Program-made: the position numbers and the translations under genes
The notes under the pieces: generated by a model
The model's database searches: none
Seen by the model: only the letters and a program-made list of their open reading frames with translations
Told to the model about the DNA's origin: nothing
Assembly (NCBI GenBank): GCA_947683625.1
Contig: CANTUR010000239.1
Coordinates: forward strand, 6,987,001 to 7,051,000
Source of the DNA: Mallotus nudiflorus
Lineage: Eukaryota; Streptophyta; Magnoliopsida; Malpighiales; Euphorbiaceae
DNA: 64,000 nt
Direction: 5' to 3'
In this document: positions 25,083 through 38,839 of the stretch, in pieces
Position numbering within the stretch: position 1 is the first letter of the stretch
Layout of the letters: each line of letters starts with the position of its first letter

Positions 25083-28000
25083 TCTAATGCAATCATGCAG
25101 GTATTATTTCTATCTGTTACCTGGATGCTTGGGTTTTATTTGATCTGAGTGCCACGCATTCATTTGTATCTCCTATTTTTGCTTCCAGGTCTTATTGGTA
25201 AGCTTTGAGGATGGCTCTTCCTTTGTCTGTCACCACTCCTTTAAGCGATTTTTTGGACACCGATGTTATTTTTTCTGGTTGTCCAATTTTTGTCGGAGGT
25301 AGAGAATTGCCCACTGAATTGGTGTTATTGAATGTGATGGAATTTGATGTAATTATAGGTATGGATTGGTTATCTTAGCACTATGCCATGGTGGATTATC
25401 AGAGTAAAGAGGTGACTTTCAGAATTCCTAGTGAATAAGAGTTTAAGTTTGTGGGTGATAAGAGTTCTGCACCTCAGAATCTCATTTTTACTATTACGGC
25501 TAGGAAGTTATTAAGGAAGGGTTGTCAGGGTTGGCATTAGTCAGGGATACTTCAGTAAAGAAGTTGTCACTCACAGATGTTCTTGTTGCTTGTGAGTTTC
25601 CTGATGTTTTTCCTGAGGAGTTGTCAGGTTTACCACCTCACAACGAGATTGAGTTCTATATATATGTGGTTCCAGGCACTACCCCTATTTTGATGCTACC
25701 CTACAGAATGGCTCCTGCAGAGTTGAAAGAGTTAAAAGAGCAGTTGGAAGAATTACTGGATAATGGTTTTATTAGACCCAATGTTTCTCCTTGGGGTGCA
25801 CCAGTCCTGTTTGTGAGGAAAAAAGATGATACCCTGAGACTGTGCATTGACTACAGAGAGCTGAACAAGGTGACAGTGAAGAACAAGTATCCTCTCTCGA
25901 GGATAGATGACTTGTTTAATCAGCTATAGGGTGTACAGTTCTTTTCCAAGATTGATTTGAGGTCAGGTTATCATCAGTTATGGATCAACGAAGCCCATGT
26001 TCCTAAAATGGCATTTCGCACTCGATATGGCCATTATGAGTTTCTGGTTATGTCATTTGGCTTGACTAATGCACCAGTAACTTTTATGGATCTGATGAAC
26101 AGGGTATTCAAACCATTTATGGATCAGTTTGTGGTAGTCTTCATTGATGATATATTGGTGTATTCGAGGAGTATGAAAGAACATGTATATCACTTAAGGA
26201 CTGTACTACAGACATTGAGAGAACATCTACTTTATGCTAAATTCTCGAAGTATGATTTATGGATGGAGAATGTTGCATTTCTTGGACCCATGGTGTCTAA
26301 AGAGGGTATCCAGGTTGATCCACAGAAGATTGAGGCAATGTCTAAGTGGCCTAGACCAACTTCAGTTACTGAGATTCGGAGTTTTCTAGGTTTAGTTAGG
26401 TATTATAGGAGGTTTATACAGGATTTTTCCATAATTACAACTCCTATAACTCGCTTGACTCAAAAGAATATAAGGTTTGAGTGGTCAGAAGCTTGTGAGA
26501 ATAACTTTCAATTATTAAAGGAAAAGTTGACCACAGCTCCAGTTTTGGCTTTGCCTAATAGAGTAAACAAGTTCATAGTGTATTGTGATGCCTCTAGAGT
26601 TGGCCTAGGTTGTGTGTTGATGCATAATAGTAGGGTGATAGCCTATGCTTTGAGGCATTTGAAGAAGCATGAACATAATTATCCTACCCATGACCTAGAG
26701 ATGGCCATAGTGATCTTTGCTCTCAAAATATAGAGACATTACCTATATGGGGTGACTTGTGAGATTTTTATGGATCACAAGAGCCTTAAGTACATTTTCC
26801 AGTAGAGATATCTGAATCTGAGGCAGAGGAGATGGTTAGAATTATTGAAAGATTATAACTGTAAGATCCTTTATCATCTAGGCAAGGCTAATATGGTAGC
26901 AGATGCCTTGAGTAGGAAGTCCTTAGGCATTCTTGCTCATATTAATATGGAGAGGAGACCGTTAATATAAAAATTGCATCAGTTAGTGGATCAAGGTCTG
27001 ATGGTAAAAGTGAGTAGATCAGGTGGACTGCTAGCTCAGTTTAAGGTGCGATATGTGTTGAGAGATAGGATTAAGGCAGCTCAGAGCCGAGATCCTATTT
27101 TAGAAGAGCTTGCAGAGAATGTTTGAGTAGGGAAGTTCACTGATTTCATGATAGATGATGAAGGTGTTTTGTGGATCAGTGGTAGATTGTGTGTTCCTAA
27201 TGTGGATAATTTAAGTGAAGAGATCCTTGAGGAAGCACATTCTACAGCCTACGACATACATCCAGGTGTCATTAAGATGTACCACAGTATCAGAGATTTA
27301 TACAAATGGGATGGACTGAAGAAGGATGTAACTAATTATGTTACTAAGTGTTTAACATGTCAACAGGTGAAAGCTTAACATCAAAAGCCTTCTAGGAAGC
27401 TTCAACCTCTTCCTATTCTTGAGTGGAAATGGGAAAGGATTGCTATGGATTTTATGGTTGGTTTACCTCATTCCAAGGATGGATACGATTCCATCTAGGT
27501 GATTTTGGACAAGTTGACAAAGTCTGCACATTTCTTGCCTATGAAAGCCACTTATTCTATAGCTAGATTGGTGAAACTATATGTGAAGCATATTGTGTGC
27601 CTTCATGGGGTACCTGTGTCCATTGTGTCAGACAGAGGTTCAATGTTTACCTCTTATTTTTGGTAGAAGCTGCAGGAAGCGATGGGCACCAGGTTGGATT
27701 TCAGTATTGCTTTTGATCCTCAGATAGATGGTCAGTCTAAGAGGATGATCCAAACACTGGAAGATATGTTGAGAATGTGTGTTTTGGATCTAGGAGGTAG
27801 CTGGGATGATCATTTTCCACTCTTCGAGTTTGCTTATAATAATAGCTACTATAGCAGTATTGGAATGGCACCATATGAGGCTTTGTACAAAAGGAAGTGT
27901 ATATCCCCTCTAAGTTGGGACGAGATTGGAGAGAGAGCTTTGACTAGACCTGAGATAGTTCAGGATGCTATAGAGAAGGTTGTTGTGATCAAGAGGAGAT

Positions 28001-28486
28001 TAAAGACCACAGTTAGTAGACATAAGAGCTATGCGGATCTGAGATGCAGAGATGTAGAGTTCCAGGTAGTAGACTATATGTTTCTGAAGGTGCCTTCGAT
28101 GAAGGGTGTGATGAGATTTGACAGGAAGGGTAAGCTAGCACCGAGATATTGGAACATTTGAGATTCTGAAGAGAGTTGGCACTGTTGCATATTGGTTGAC
28201 TTAGCCTCCGAATCTGTCTCAAGTGCATCCAGTGTTTCATATCTCGATACTGAGGAAGTATATTTCATACCCTTCACACGTGTTACAGCCCGATAATGTT
28301 GAAGTGAGTGAAGACTTGACATTCGTGGAAGAACCTATTGCGATCGTAGACTATAAAGTTTGACAGTTGTGTTCGAAGCATATTCTAATGATCAAGGTGT
28401 TGTGGCACAGCAACAACGTAGAAGAGCATACCTGGGAGACTGAAGCTGAGATGCGAGCTTCTTATCCATATCTCTTTCATCCTTGA
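25083..28486 (+). pseudogene. Element B pol: protease, RT, RNase H, integrase, chromodomain
   Basis: Protease: the catalytic triplet Asp-Ser/Thr-Gly is Asp-Leu-Ser (25142-25150) ahead of ATHSF, so it is inactive. RT: about 25700-26400, with RLCIDYRELNKV, SFGLTNAP and an intact FIDDILVYS catalytic box near 26140; interrupted by TAG at 25927. RNase H: FIVYCDASRVGLG to KANMVADALSRK, with stops at 26731 and soon after. Integrase: zinc-finger His/Cys residues (HSTAYDIH...CLTC) are kept and the core D, D, E contexts (MDFMVGLP, VSDRGSMF, DGQSKRMIQTLE) are readable, with internal stops. A frameshift near 28147 leads to the C-terminal part. The chromodomain-like tail (VLWHSNNVEEHTWETE) ends at 28486. 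In chromoviruses this tail targets integration to modified histones. Many stops are TAG at Gln or Trp positions. Confidence 0.9.
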
Positions 28487-28530
28487 CTCTTGTAATTATT
28501 CTTTTCTTGAATTTGGGTACGAATTCTTGT

Positions 28531-28543
28531 AAGGAGGGGAGAT
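28531..28543 (+). other. Polypurine tract of element B
   Basis: AAGGAGGGGAGAT immediately precedes the 3' LTR start TGTAAC at 28544. Confidence 0.9.
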
Positions 28544-31500
28544 TGTAACAACCTATATTTTTAAATTATTTTATTTTAAAATGGAATATGCAGTGTTAAT
28601 AAAATTTAAAGCTAAATTTGATTATTTAATTTTTATTTTACTGTTTTACGATTAATTATTATTATTCTATATTTAAACAAATTTTCTACGTAAAAATAGT
28701 GTTTTGGGTCGTTTGATTTGCAAGATTATTTTAGTATTTTTATTCTATTATTGTTTTATTATTTTCCCTAATTATTTTATTAATAGATTATTTTATTAAT
28801 TCTATTATTTTATGTGTTATATATTATAATAATTAGGGTTATTATTATTTGTGTGTGTATTATTTATTATTGTGTTATTGATGTGTGTGTGTGTGTGTAT
28901 ATATATGTATAATATGCTTGTGTGGTGGGGATTATTGCATGTAAGTATATTATATAATATTAATATATAGTATAATATATATATTTACATTAACATACAT
29001 AAACAACAAACACAAACAGTATCATCTTCCTCCTCTCCCGCGCAAGTCGATCTCTAACCCTTACTACTCCTCCTTTACCTCCGCCAGCAACCGCCTTCGT
29101 CCTGCCATCACTGCCACCCTGTCCTTCTTCTCCGTCAAGCTGCAGATCGACAACAAGCAAGAGAAGCCAAAAGTGAGCTCATCGTCATTCCAAGCTTTTT
29201 CGGCCACCATTTTTCCCACCGCCAATCTCTTTCTCTTCCTTGGACACCCGTGAGTGTGAATCCAAACTCCTTTTAACTTAAAAACTCGATTTGCTTTGGT
29301 GTTGAGCAATTTTTTGATTTTGATTCATTAGGGTTTTTAATTTTTTTTAGGGTGTTAATAGTTGATTCATGAAAAATTCCTTCATAAATATTTATTATAC
29401 TAGCTTAATCTATTTCCATTAATTTTTGTGTGATTTTTAGAATTTATTTTGATTTTTGTGAATTTTTAAATATTTTATTATTATTTTATCAATTTTCGTA
29501 AATTCATTATATAAATTATGAATTTGTGATTTTTAGTGTTATTATTAATTTTTATTAATTTTAGAGTTGAGTTTATAATTTTTGTGATTTTTATGTAATT
29601 TTTATAATTATTTTTAGTTTATGTCAATTTTGAAAAATTAGGTTAAATATATATTTTGGTAGGAATTATTGGTTAATTATATGTTTTTGTTGATAATAAT
29701 GAAATATATGTTGAGAAAATAATTTTTATGTATTTATAAAAATTTTATTGAATTTTTGAGTAATATTAGTATATTATGTGTATTTTTGAATATTAGGGTT
29801 AATTGTGTAATTTGGTGATAATTTTAGTTAAATATTATGTTTAATTGGTTTTAATATTATTTGAGGTATAAAAATGATTTTTTACAAATTATTTACTATT
29901 TTTAATAATTAATACTAATTTTCAAAAATTATTTTCAAATAATATATTATTTACCATTTTTGTAATAAAATGGATTTTTAGTAATTTTTAAAATGTATTT
30001 GGACTAATTAAGCTATTTGGATTAGTAAAGTGAGTTTTTATTAAATTATATTGAATTATCGAGAAAATTTAGTTTTAATAATATTATATTATTATTTAGG
30101 GTTTTTAAGTAATTATTGGGAAAATAATTATTTTTGGTGTTTTAATGTTAAATATGTAATAATTTAATATTTTGAGGATATTTATGGTATTTATTGATTT
30201 TTGAATATATTTTATTATATTATTTGAATTTTAGTGAATTGTGGACCTCGATTGGAGGAATTTTGTAGTTTGGGATCCCAACCGAGTGTTGTTTGAATTC
30301 TGGAATTAGAAGTGTATTTTTCTTACAGAACCGACTCTACTTTTTAGTAGAGAGATGTCCTTTTTACAGAGAAGGTTCTGCCGAATTTTTTATAGAATTC
30401 TCGTAAAACGTGACATCGGATCAATTCTGTGTCTATCTGTGTTTAGTAATCCTAAATCAAGTCTCTAGAAGTTAAGCTAGAATTCATTCTAATTTCTCCG
30501 TGATTATTTTTATTATTTAGTTGTGCCGGGTCCGAGACCTAGCGGACCAGGCCCGTCAGACCAGTCTCAAGGAGCACATCCCTGTGAGTGGTTATTCTAT
30601 ATATATATTGCACTTAGGCTGCATGTTTTAAAAATATATGTTTAAATGTATAACTATGCATAATTGTTTTTATTAAATGCTTGAGTATATTTCAGGTATA
30701 TTTTTAGTATATCCTTAGTATATTTTAAAATAAATGCATGTTTTACTTTTGATTTATACCTAAATTATTTTTAAGTATATTGTTGGTTTATTTGAGTATA
30801 TTTCATTATTTATTTGAATTTATTTTACATATATGTACTTGAAATATACTTAGTTTATTTTAGGTATATTTCAGGCATATATATGATTTATTTAATTATT
30901 ATGAATGAAATTATGCATTATTTGTTTACTTGAATGTATGTTTTATTTTAAATGAAGGATATTGATAGAACATGCTACCTAGTGGACAACATTAGGACCG
31001 TATACGTACCGGTGCAACAGATTAGGGTTAAGTGAGAATTAATTGTGGTGATTATGATTGATTAATATTGATTTGATTGAGATGTTATGTGATTAATAGT
31101 GTGATTGCTAGAGCTTGGTTGACCAAGTGTCTCAGGGCCAATCACATTGACAATCAGACTGTTGGAGTTCGGTCGACTTAGTGTCTAAGGGCCAGTTTAC
31201 TGTCCAGATGGATTAAGTAAATTTACTTGGAATTAAGTGAGCTAATATGGCTAGAGTGTTTTCTACTATTAATTGAGGTTGTGATCATTAGGGTTCTATT
31301 TGGTCCTTCAAAACTTATATTTTTCAATATTATGAAATAAATTTATTTTTAGCATCTGTGCGCATGCCTGTATAATTATTTTTTATTTACATATGATTGT
31401 TTGTATTTGACATATGGTAATGTGTGTATATATATTATAACAATTCACTCAGTGAGGTATGACTCCCCTCAGTTGATATTTTTACAGGAGAGTCTTCTTC

Positions 31501-31871
31501 TTCAGACCTCAGCAATAGGCCTATCCACCGAATTTCTTCCGCCCCGACCCTATTATGTAAATTACCTATTTAATTATTTATTATTGTACTCTAAAAAACT
31601 GTAGTAGTTATATTATGTATCAGTAATGAGTTTTATTTTATTTTACTATATGAGATTTTAATTCAAATGTTTAATCTGAATATTGTATTAATTCATTTCA
31701 TGATATGAATAAGTTTTATTTTATCATATTAAATTGAAATTTTAATTATGGTATATTTATTTTATTATATTATTGTATGTTTTTATTCTTTTAAGGCTTG
31801 CTACGGGTTCTGAATTCGAAAGAATTCTCGTTTCCTAGCACCTGTAATGGACCCCGGTTTAGGTCGTGACA
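28544..31871 (+). mobile_element. 3' LTR of element B
   Basis: 3328 bp. Both intron-like segments keep canonical ends here: GTGAGTGTG at 29250 with TTCTTACAG ending at 30328, and GTGAGTGG at 30584 with TTTTTACAG ending at 31487. Hairpin at 30335-30352. It contains the same 54-bp-spaced direct repeat (TGCTAGAGCT / TGTTGGAGTT) as the other LTRs. Confidence 0.92.
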
Positions 31872-34780
31872 TTGATTAACCATCTTCATCACTTGATGAC
31901 CTCGATTAACTTGTTGCCGATAGTGTTGATTCCATATATTGGGTTTATTTTTTCTGGACTTGTTGTTCTTGAAAACTTGTTAAAGTTAGTTTCAGCGTGA
32001 AAACTATACAACAAAGTACACTATATTTTAGTTGAATATGAGAAAATTCATCACTTTATTATAAGATAATGTGCACCCAATGAATCTCTTTAATTTTGAT
32101 TTCTATGACTATCATTTATTTGCCATTCATAAAGGTCAAAGGTATCATTAACCATCTTATGCTGAGAGCATATTTTTTATCAAGTGAAGAGCTTACTTCC
32201 ACACTTAAGTTCAGGGAGAATCTGCTTAAACAAAACTCATGAAAATTAAGCACAAACATATCGCATTATGAATATCATAACAGCTTTTGAATTATTTTTG
32301 TGCTTTTCTTCCTTATTCGAGTATTCCTTCGCCATTCTGATATTACTCAGTATGGATACTGCTGGATAAGTCTTTTAGATACTCATACCCTTTTTAAAGC
32401 ATTAGAGTAAATAGAGCAGCTTTTGATGTGGTCCTTTTTTAATATTCCCTACCTTTCTCATATTACTCAGCGTGGATACCGCTAGAGGTTTCATGCTAAT
32501 ACTCTTACTCATTTTTTAGCATTAAAGTAAATTATGGTTACTCTTATTTTGATTCTCCTCTTAGTATTCCTTGCCTTTCTCATATTACATAGTATGGATA
32601 CCGTTAAGGAATTTTGTACTCATACTCATTTTTTAGCATTGGAGTATATTATATGTACATTTATTATTTAAAATAATGAAATAATACTCTGAAATTCAAG
32701 CAATTTATACTACAAGTCCATAGACTTTGTTTTTGAATTTTCCTCCCCTCATTTGGGTGCAAAGCAAGCATTAGATTGATTAGAGTTTTCAAAACTCTCA
32801 GCATAGAACTATCAATAAAACATCTAAATTCTGCGAGGCTAATAAAAGAAAGCCATTAAGATCAAAGGTCATGAGATATATGATCTCATAAAGTGGATGA
32901 ATTTACTTTCAATTTATGGATTTTATTTATTGAGGTTGTATTTTATTGCAAAAACAAAGGAAATAGAGTTATACTACTTCCCTTTGGTATTTGTCAGGTT
33001 GTTTGTCATGCGACATAATATTCTGATGAGTGATTGGCATTTGCTATCTTGCCCATTCTTATTGATATATTGATTCATTTCCCCTTCTTCGTTCTCTTTT
33101 GTTTTTGCTGCATAAAATACCACAAGTTAGTATAGTTTATTTACAAGTGAAGAAATTTTATTAAAATGCAATGTGATTCTTTTGCATTCTTCCCTTTTGA
33201 TTATGGTGATGATGTCTCTGATCATAGGGTCATGATACTCTGCCATTGAGGTTGTGGTTTTCGACTGAATTTGTCTTTCTATTATTTCATTGATGCTATG
33301 GTAGAGGGCTTCATTCCTCTTCCTTGCAAAATAAAAGATTTAGGAGTTATAGGTCTCATTTCATGATCAAAGAGGTTTTAAAAAGCATTCATCTCAAGTT
33401 TTGAGTGCATTCTTCCCTTTTGAGGGTCAAGCGCGTATATCATTGGCATAATGGATTTTATCATTGCCATATTTCATACCCTACACTACTCTAACTGTTA
33501 TGGAGAGATATTCCTAATGATGCTCCAAATGGATGTTGAATCTGAGGAGTTCTTGAGGTTGCCAAGATGAGGTATCTTGATAATGTTACTCTTCCTATTT
33601 TACTCTTTCAGATGCTTTACATGTGAACACTCTAACTACTTTCCTGCACTTTTATAACACTAATTTTGAATGTTAGTAGCAGAGTATTTATACAATCTTG
33701 TTTGGGCTCAAAGACTTTTATTATGCAGAGCAAGTATTTCATAACAGATGTATGCAAGTGTATGCATGTTATGTATGATATGTATGATCCTAATAAGTCT
33801 TCTTTTTGGAACAGAGCTATGTTGTTGATCTTGGAGTGTGAGAATGAGGTGCTTCATTAGTAGTTTGTAAATTTAAATATTGGATGCTTCGAGGTTGGTA
33901 CTTATGATGTTAGAGCTTCTGATACAGTTTGTCAAAAATGACCAAGCGATATTGTATTGATGAGATATTGGCTGTTGGTTGTAATTTATTTCTTTTTGCC
34001 CCCAGTATTCTTTTGTTGATTCTTTAACCCTTGAATAAAGACTTAATGTTTTACCCCTAACTTACCCCCCAATTTCATCCTGAATTCATCAACTTTGTTC
34101 TGGTAGTCTTTTCAATGTATGCAAGAAACTCAGTTTGTTCACTATTGTTATTGATCCTTTGACTTATAAACCCCATTAGGTTTAGTCTCGTGTACAAAAG
34201 ATACAGAGAGGTGGGTGAACTGACTGAAGCGACTGCTTGAAGCTAAAATCAATTGGACTTGCTCTTCGAAGAACTTTTGAGCAAAATATGAGGCTTGATG
34301 CTAATGCAATTATTAAAGGACACTAGTTATTGAGCTACGTAAATTCCTTAGATACTAAAGGACACTAAATTTACAAACAAAATGACAAAGGTGTGATAAG
34401 AAGAGAAAACTTAACTAGAATAATGATCTCATAGCTCTGTTTTAGCTTTCATTATGTGTTGTTTTTCCATTCAGATACTTATGTAGTATGATAAAGACAA
34501 ATATGCAATGTTTGAACAAAAACTTCAAATTCAATTTTACTCATTCATTAGGGAAAAAATGAGAACATTCATTACATCACATGATACAACTCTTATCATC
34601 AGTTAGTCCTTTCAAATTTTCTAACTAAACATTTTCTCTCACTTTTATTTTCCCAATTTTTGCCTGACCAACCCTTTGCGGGTTTTCTAAACAACAGGAA
34701 TGTCCTAATTTTTGCCTAACTAGCCTTTTCAGGTTTTCTAGCCAACAAACTTTTATTTATTTTATACTACTTTTTATTTA
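31872..34780 (-). other. 3' untranslated region of element A, pol-proximal part
   Basis: About 2.9 kb between the integrase end of A and the site where B inserted. It contains a three-copy repeat of about 120 bp (see 32336-32650) and a duplicated GCATTCTTCCCTTTTG phrase at about 33184 and 33410. No open frame longer than about 65 codons. I found no counterpart of the antisense gene present in E1/E2. Long non-coding 3' regions are usual for Ogre/Tat elements. Confidence 0.65.
32336..32650. repeat. About 120-bp tandem repeat, three copies
   Basis: TATTACTCAGTATGGATAC-type phrases start at 32341, 32461 and 32583. Each is followed by a CATACTCATTTTTTAGCATT.GAGTA block, giving a period of 120-122 bp. 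Confidence 0.9.
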
Positions 34781-34783
34781 TTT

Positions 34784-35990
34784 TTACAGGTAGTATTTCT
34801 TGAGGCAATCCAGGTTGATTGGCTCAGTGAACTCATTCCCTTCAAGATCTAATATTTTTGCAGCTCCCTTAAGTAGAATTGACTTGACAAAATATAGTCC
34901 TTCCCAATTTGATCTGAACTTTCCTTTTTCATCAAATACTACTACTCTAGACTGCTTTAACACCATGTCCCCAGCCTTTATCTTTTCAGGCTTAACTTTC
35001 TTATTGAATGATGTTGCTATGCTTCTCGGATATATCTGTGTATAAAATAAAGCATTCATCCTCTTTTCGTCTAAAGATACCAGATGATTATATCTTTTTT
35101 GTGCCCATTCATTCTCAAGTATTTTAGCTCCTATAACCACTCTCAAAGATTTGATCTCAGTTTCTATAGGCAAAACTGCTTCACAACCATACACTAAAGA
35201 GAATGGTGTTTGGTCCTTGGAAATTCTAGTAGTAATCTTATACCCCTCAAAGCAAAAGGAAGAAACTCATATTAATCCTTGTAAGTCTTGACCATTTTAG
35301 AGAGAATCTTCTTGACATTTTTATTAGCCTCTTCTACTGCTATATTAGCCTGAGGGCGATAAAGTGAAGACTTATGATGTTCAATCCTATACTTTTGAAA
35401 TAACTTTGTCATTTCTGCCTAAAATTAGATACCATTATCTGTCACAACATAGTACAAAACCCCATACTTGTAAATAAGACTCTTCTCAATAAACCTTGCC
35501 ATTTTTTTTTGCTTTTAGAGTGTTGAAGGACTTAGCCTCTACCCATCTAGAGAAGTAATCTATTGCCACAACTATATACTTATGTCCATTAAATGCTATT
35601 GAAATTTCTCCTATAATATCAATCCCTATACTATAAAAGGCCAAGGAGATGATAAACTATTTAGCACCGTAGGAGGAAGATGGTTAAGATTCCCATAGAT
35701 CTGGCACTGATGGCACTGTCTTACTATTCTAATATAATTTTTTTCATACTCATCCAATAATACCCCCGTCTGATTTCTTCTTAGCCAAGATCATCCCATT
35801 CATATGAGAACCGCAAGCTCCTGTATGAATCTTTTTCATCACTTCTTCAGCTTCATATTTCTTGAGACATATGAGTTGCATTCCATTCAGTATTCTTTTG
35901 TATAATACTCCATCATGACTTGCATAATTACGTGCAAGAACACGAAGAGCATATTTCTCTTTTAAAGTTATTTTATCCAAATACTTTCCT
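34784..35990 (-). pseudogene. Element A integrase
   Basis: The C-terminal 136 codons (35194 to 34784) are open and match the integrase tail of Ogre/Tat elements: YGCEAVLPIETEI, EWAQKRYNHL, DEKR, GDMVLK, NWEGLYFVKS, and a final LKKYYL. Upstream, at about 35750-35980, the zinc-binding part is readable (MKKIHTGACGSHMNG) followed by a Cys-x-x-Cys stretch, and then stops and frameshifts destroy the catalytic core. Integrase would join element DNA to the host chromosome; this copy is inactive. Confidence 0.85.
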
Positions 35991-36149
35991 TCTTTAATAA
36001 ACCTTTAAATATCATAAAACCATGGCCTCTCTTCAGGCCCTATTTGAATACCCATAATTTGTTCTCCCCCATAATATGGAGCTCTTGATTTTATGATTAC
36101 CAAAGGCTTCATAGTCAATCCAGTCACATTATCCCACATCAAAGAGAGT

Positions 36150-37850
36150 GTTGCCAGTGCATCTACCATCTAATTATCATCTCTTGTCAAATGGATGAAT
36201 AGGCATTTAGTGAAGTTCCTTCTTAAAGTTTTCAAATAGTAGATATAAGGCTTTACCTTTTCCTCTTTTACTTCCCATTCTTCATTAGCCTGACTAATGA
36301 CAATATCGAATCCCTATATACTAATAACTTTTTCACTCCAACTACCATTGCTACCTTCACTCCGTGAATGCATGCCTCATACTCAGCCATATTATTTGTT
36401 ACCTTGAAATCTAACTTCTTGGCCATTGGTATGGTTTCACCTTCTGACATAATAAGAATCACTCATAATTTGGCTCCTTTGTTGTTTACAGCCCCATCAA
36501 AATAAAGCTTCCACTCCCAATGCTCTACGATTGCTAAGTTTTCATCTGGAAACTCTAAATTCCACTGTTCATCACCCTCTACTGCATTCTGAGCTAGGAA
36601 TTATGCTACTGCCCTTCCTTTGATAACCTTCATGGTAATGTACTTTATATCAAATTCATTCAGGAGTATGAGCCATCGAGACATTTTTCCAGTTAAAGCA
36701 TATGCTTGAAATAAATATCTTAAAGGATTTATCTTTGAAATAGCCTAAACCTTATAGGAATGAAAATAATGTCTCAATTTGCTTGTTGCCCAAATCATTA
36801 TTAGATATGTCTTCTCTACCAAATCATACTTTTCCTCATATGGCAAAAACTTCTTGCTAAGGTAATACACCGCATGTTCTACTCCATTTAGTCATTCTTG
36901 TGCTAGCATTACCCCCATTTCATTTTCCTCTAGAGCCAAGTACAGGATCAATGGCTTACCTTACCTTGGTGGCTTTAATATAGGCAGATTGGCAAGATAT
37001 TCTTTAATCCTATCAAAAGCCTTCTGACAATCATTGTTTCACTTTATAGGTTGATCTTTCCTTAAGAGCTTGAAGATAGGGTCATAAATATTAGTAAGCT
37101 TTGTGATGAACCTACTAATATATTATTACCTGCCAATGAATCCTTTTACTTCTTTCTCTGTCTTTGGCACTGACATTTCCTAGATAGCTTTCACTTTATC
37201 TGGATTTACTTCAATTCCTTTGCTACTAACTATATGCCTTAGCAGTTTTTCTGAAGTAACCCCAAAAATGCATTTCTTTGGGTTGAGCCTGAGATTAAAC
37301 CTCTTAATTTGAGCTAAGAACTTATCTAAAGCTTCAAAATGTCCCTCTCTTGTCTTTAACTTGACCATCATGTCATCTATAGATACTTCTACTTCTTTAT
37401 GCATCATGTCATGGAAAAGAACAGTAGCTGCCCTTTGATATGTTGCACCTGCATTCTTCAATCCAAAAGGCAAACCTCATAACAATACGTCCCTCATTTT
37501 GTAATGAAAGTTCTTTTGATTTTGTCCATAACTACCATTATTATCTGATTATAACTTAAAAACCCATCCATAAAAGAATACATTGTGCTCAACACCATAC
37601 TGTCCACTATCACATTGATGTGAGATAAAGGAAAATCATCTTTTAGGCATGCTTTGTTTAGATCCCTGTAATCCACACACATACACACTTTACCATCTTT
37701 TTTAGGTACTAGTACTATGTTTGCCAATCATTGAGGATAATCTACCATTTCTAGAAAATTAGCCTAGATTTGTTTAGCAATTTCCTCTTTTACATTTTCA
37801 GTCCACTCTGGTCTTAGCCTGTATAGTTTCTATTTAACAGTTTAATTTCT
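36150..37850 (-). pseudogene. Element A reverse transcriptase and RNase H
   Basis: On the minus strand, RT starts near 37830 (RPEWTENVKEEI) and continues LANIVLVPKKDGK and VCMCVDYRDLNKA (37727-37494). It then runs into MPFGLKNAGATYQRA and the catalytic box VSIDDMMVK (37473-37180). The connection and RNase H follow, with LYFDGA and MAEYEACIHG near 36500-36360. Several stops lie at positions where relatives have Gln or Trp (for example 37785 and 37731), so the frame is decayed though the catalytic Asp pair is retained. Confidence 0.88.
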
Positions 37851-38839
37851 GGATAAGTTAGGATGTGATGTTCCATAATTTCCCTGACTAAAATCGACAT
37901 ATCTTCATAAGTTCAAGCAAATACTACCTTTCTTTTTATTAATATTCTCTCAAAATTTTCTCTCTCTTCAAGAGTTATATCATGTGATATAGAAATGTTC
38001 TTAGGATTATAATTTGTGCCCATGTTTAATACATCTAATTGAATGGAATTAATGTCTAACATGCACATATGATCAATATTAAATTGCACAAAACCATCAG
38101 GATGGACATCATACAAGTAAGCCAAACCAGAATTCATATCATTAACTATAGAAAAAATAAAATCTTCATCCTCATAAAGGCTGGACATTATTACATTAAT
38201 TTCTTCATAAAAAAATCACTAAAACTTTTACTAATTATAGTATCTAAATCCTAGGGTGGCTCCTCTTCAAGTGGCAGACATAATAGCTCTTCAACAACAG
38301 TATCACCCATCCTCTCAGCTACCTGCTTCATCACTTCCTCTTTGTTATCTTCTACCAAGTTCCCCACAATTTGCTCCTTGAAGATCTCAAACCCAGGAAT
38401 GTCTTTTCTAGCAATATTGACAGATTCCTTAGCACCCATATAGTACTTGCCTTCCCCTGACTTGATAAAATTCTCACTCATCAGCCCAATTCTCCCTAAA
38501 GGCTTATTTCTCTTGGCCTTTCCCTTCTTCCTTCCTCTTTTGCTACCAAGTTATGTCTTAGTGCACCCTAATCCCTTGGTGTCGCCCTGACTTCTAAATT
38601 TCTGGGGTTTAGGGCTTCCTTGCTCATTCTTTCCCAACCCCAATCCAGGTTGATAATTCATACTCTTCATCATCTTCACAACTCTCAAATCCATCTTAGT
38701 TTCATTGAATATTCAAGAAACTTGGAAACCATGAGGAACACATACTTGTTACTGTTTATTTTGTATCGCTACCATAGCTGCACTAGTTCCAGCTTCTATA
38801 GTTACAACCTCTCCTTTATGAGAAAATTTTATCTTTTGA

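Larger units (their letters stand above)
20570..31871 (+). mobile_element. Tekay/Del-type chromovirus B (Ty3/gypsy), complete but decayed
   Basis: LTRs at 20570-23895 (3326 bp) and 28544-31871 (3328 bp), TG...CA. The primer site TGGTATCAGAGC (initiator Met tRNA type) is at 23900-23911 and the purine tract AAGGAGGGGAGAT at 28531-28543. Flanking 5-mers TTAAT (20565-20569) and TTGAT (31872-31876) fit a target duplication with one change. Domain order gag, protease, RT, RNase H, integrase and C-terminal chromodomain is that of the Tekay (Del) chromovirus clade. About 9 differences in the first 185 bp of the LTRs (about 5%), mostly transitions, make it the youngest element in the nest. It is inserted in the 3' region of element A. 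Confidence 0.93.
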
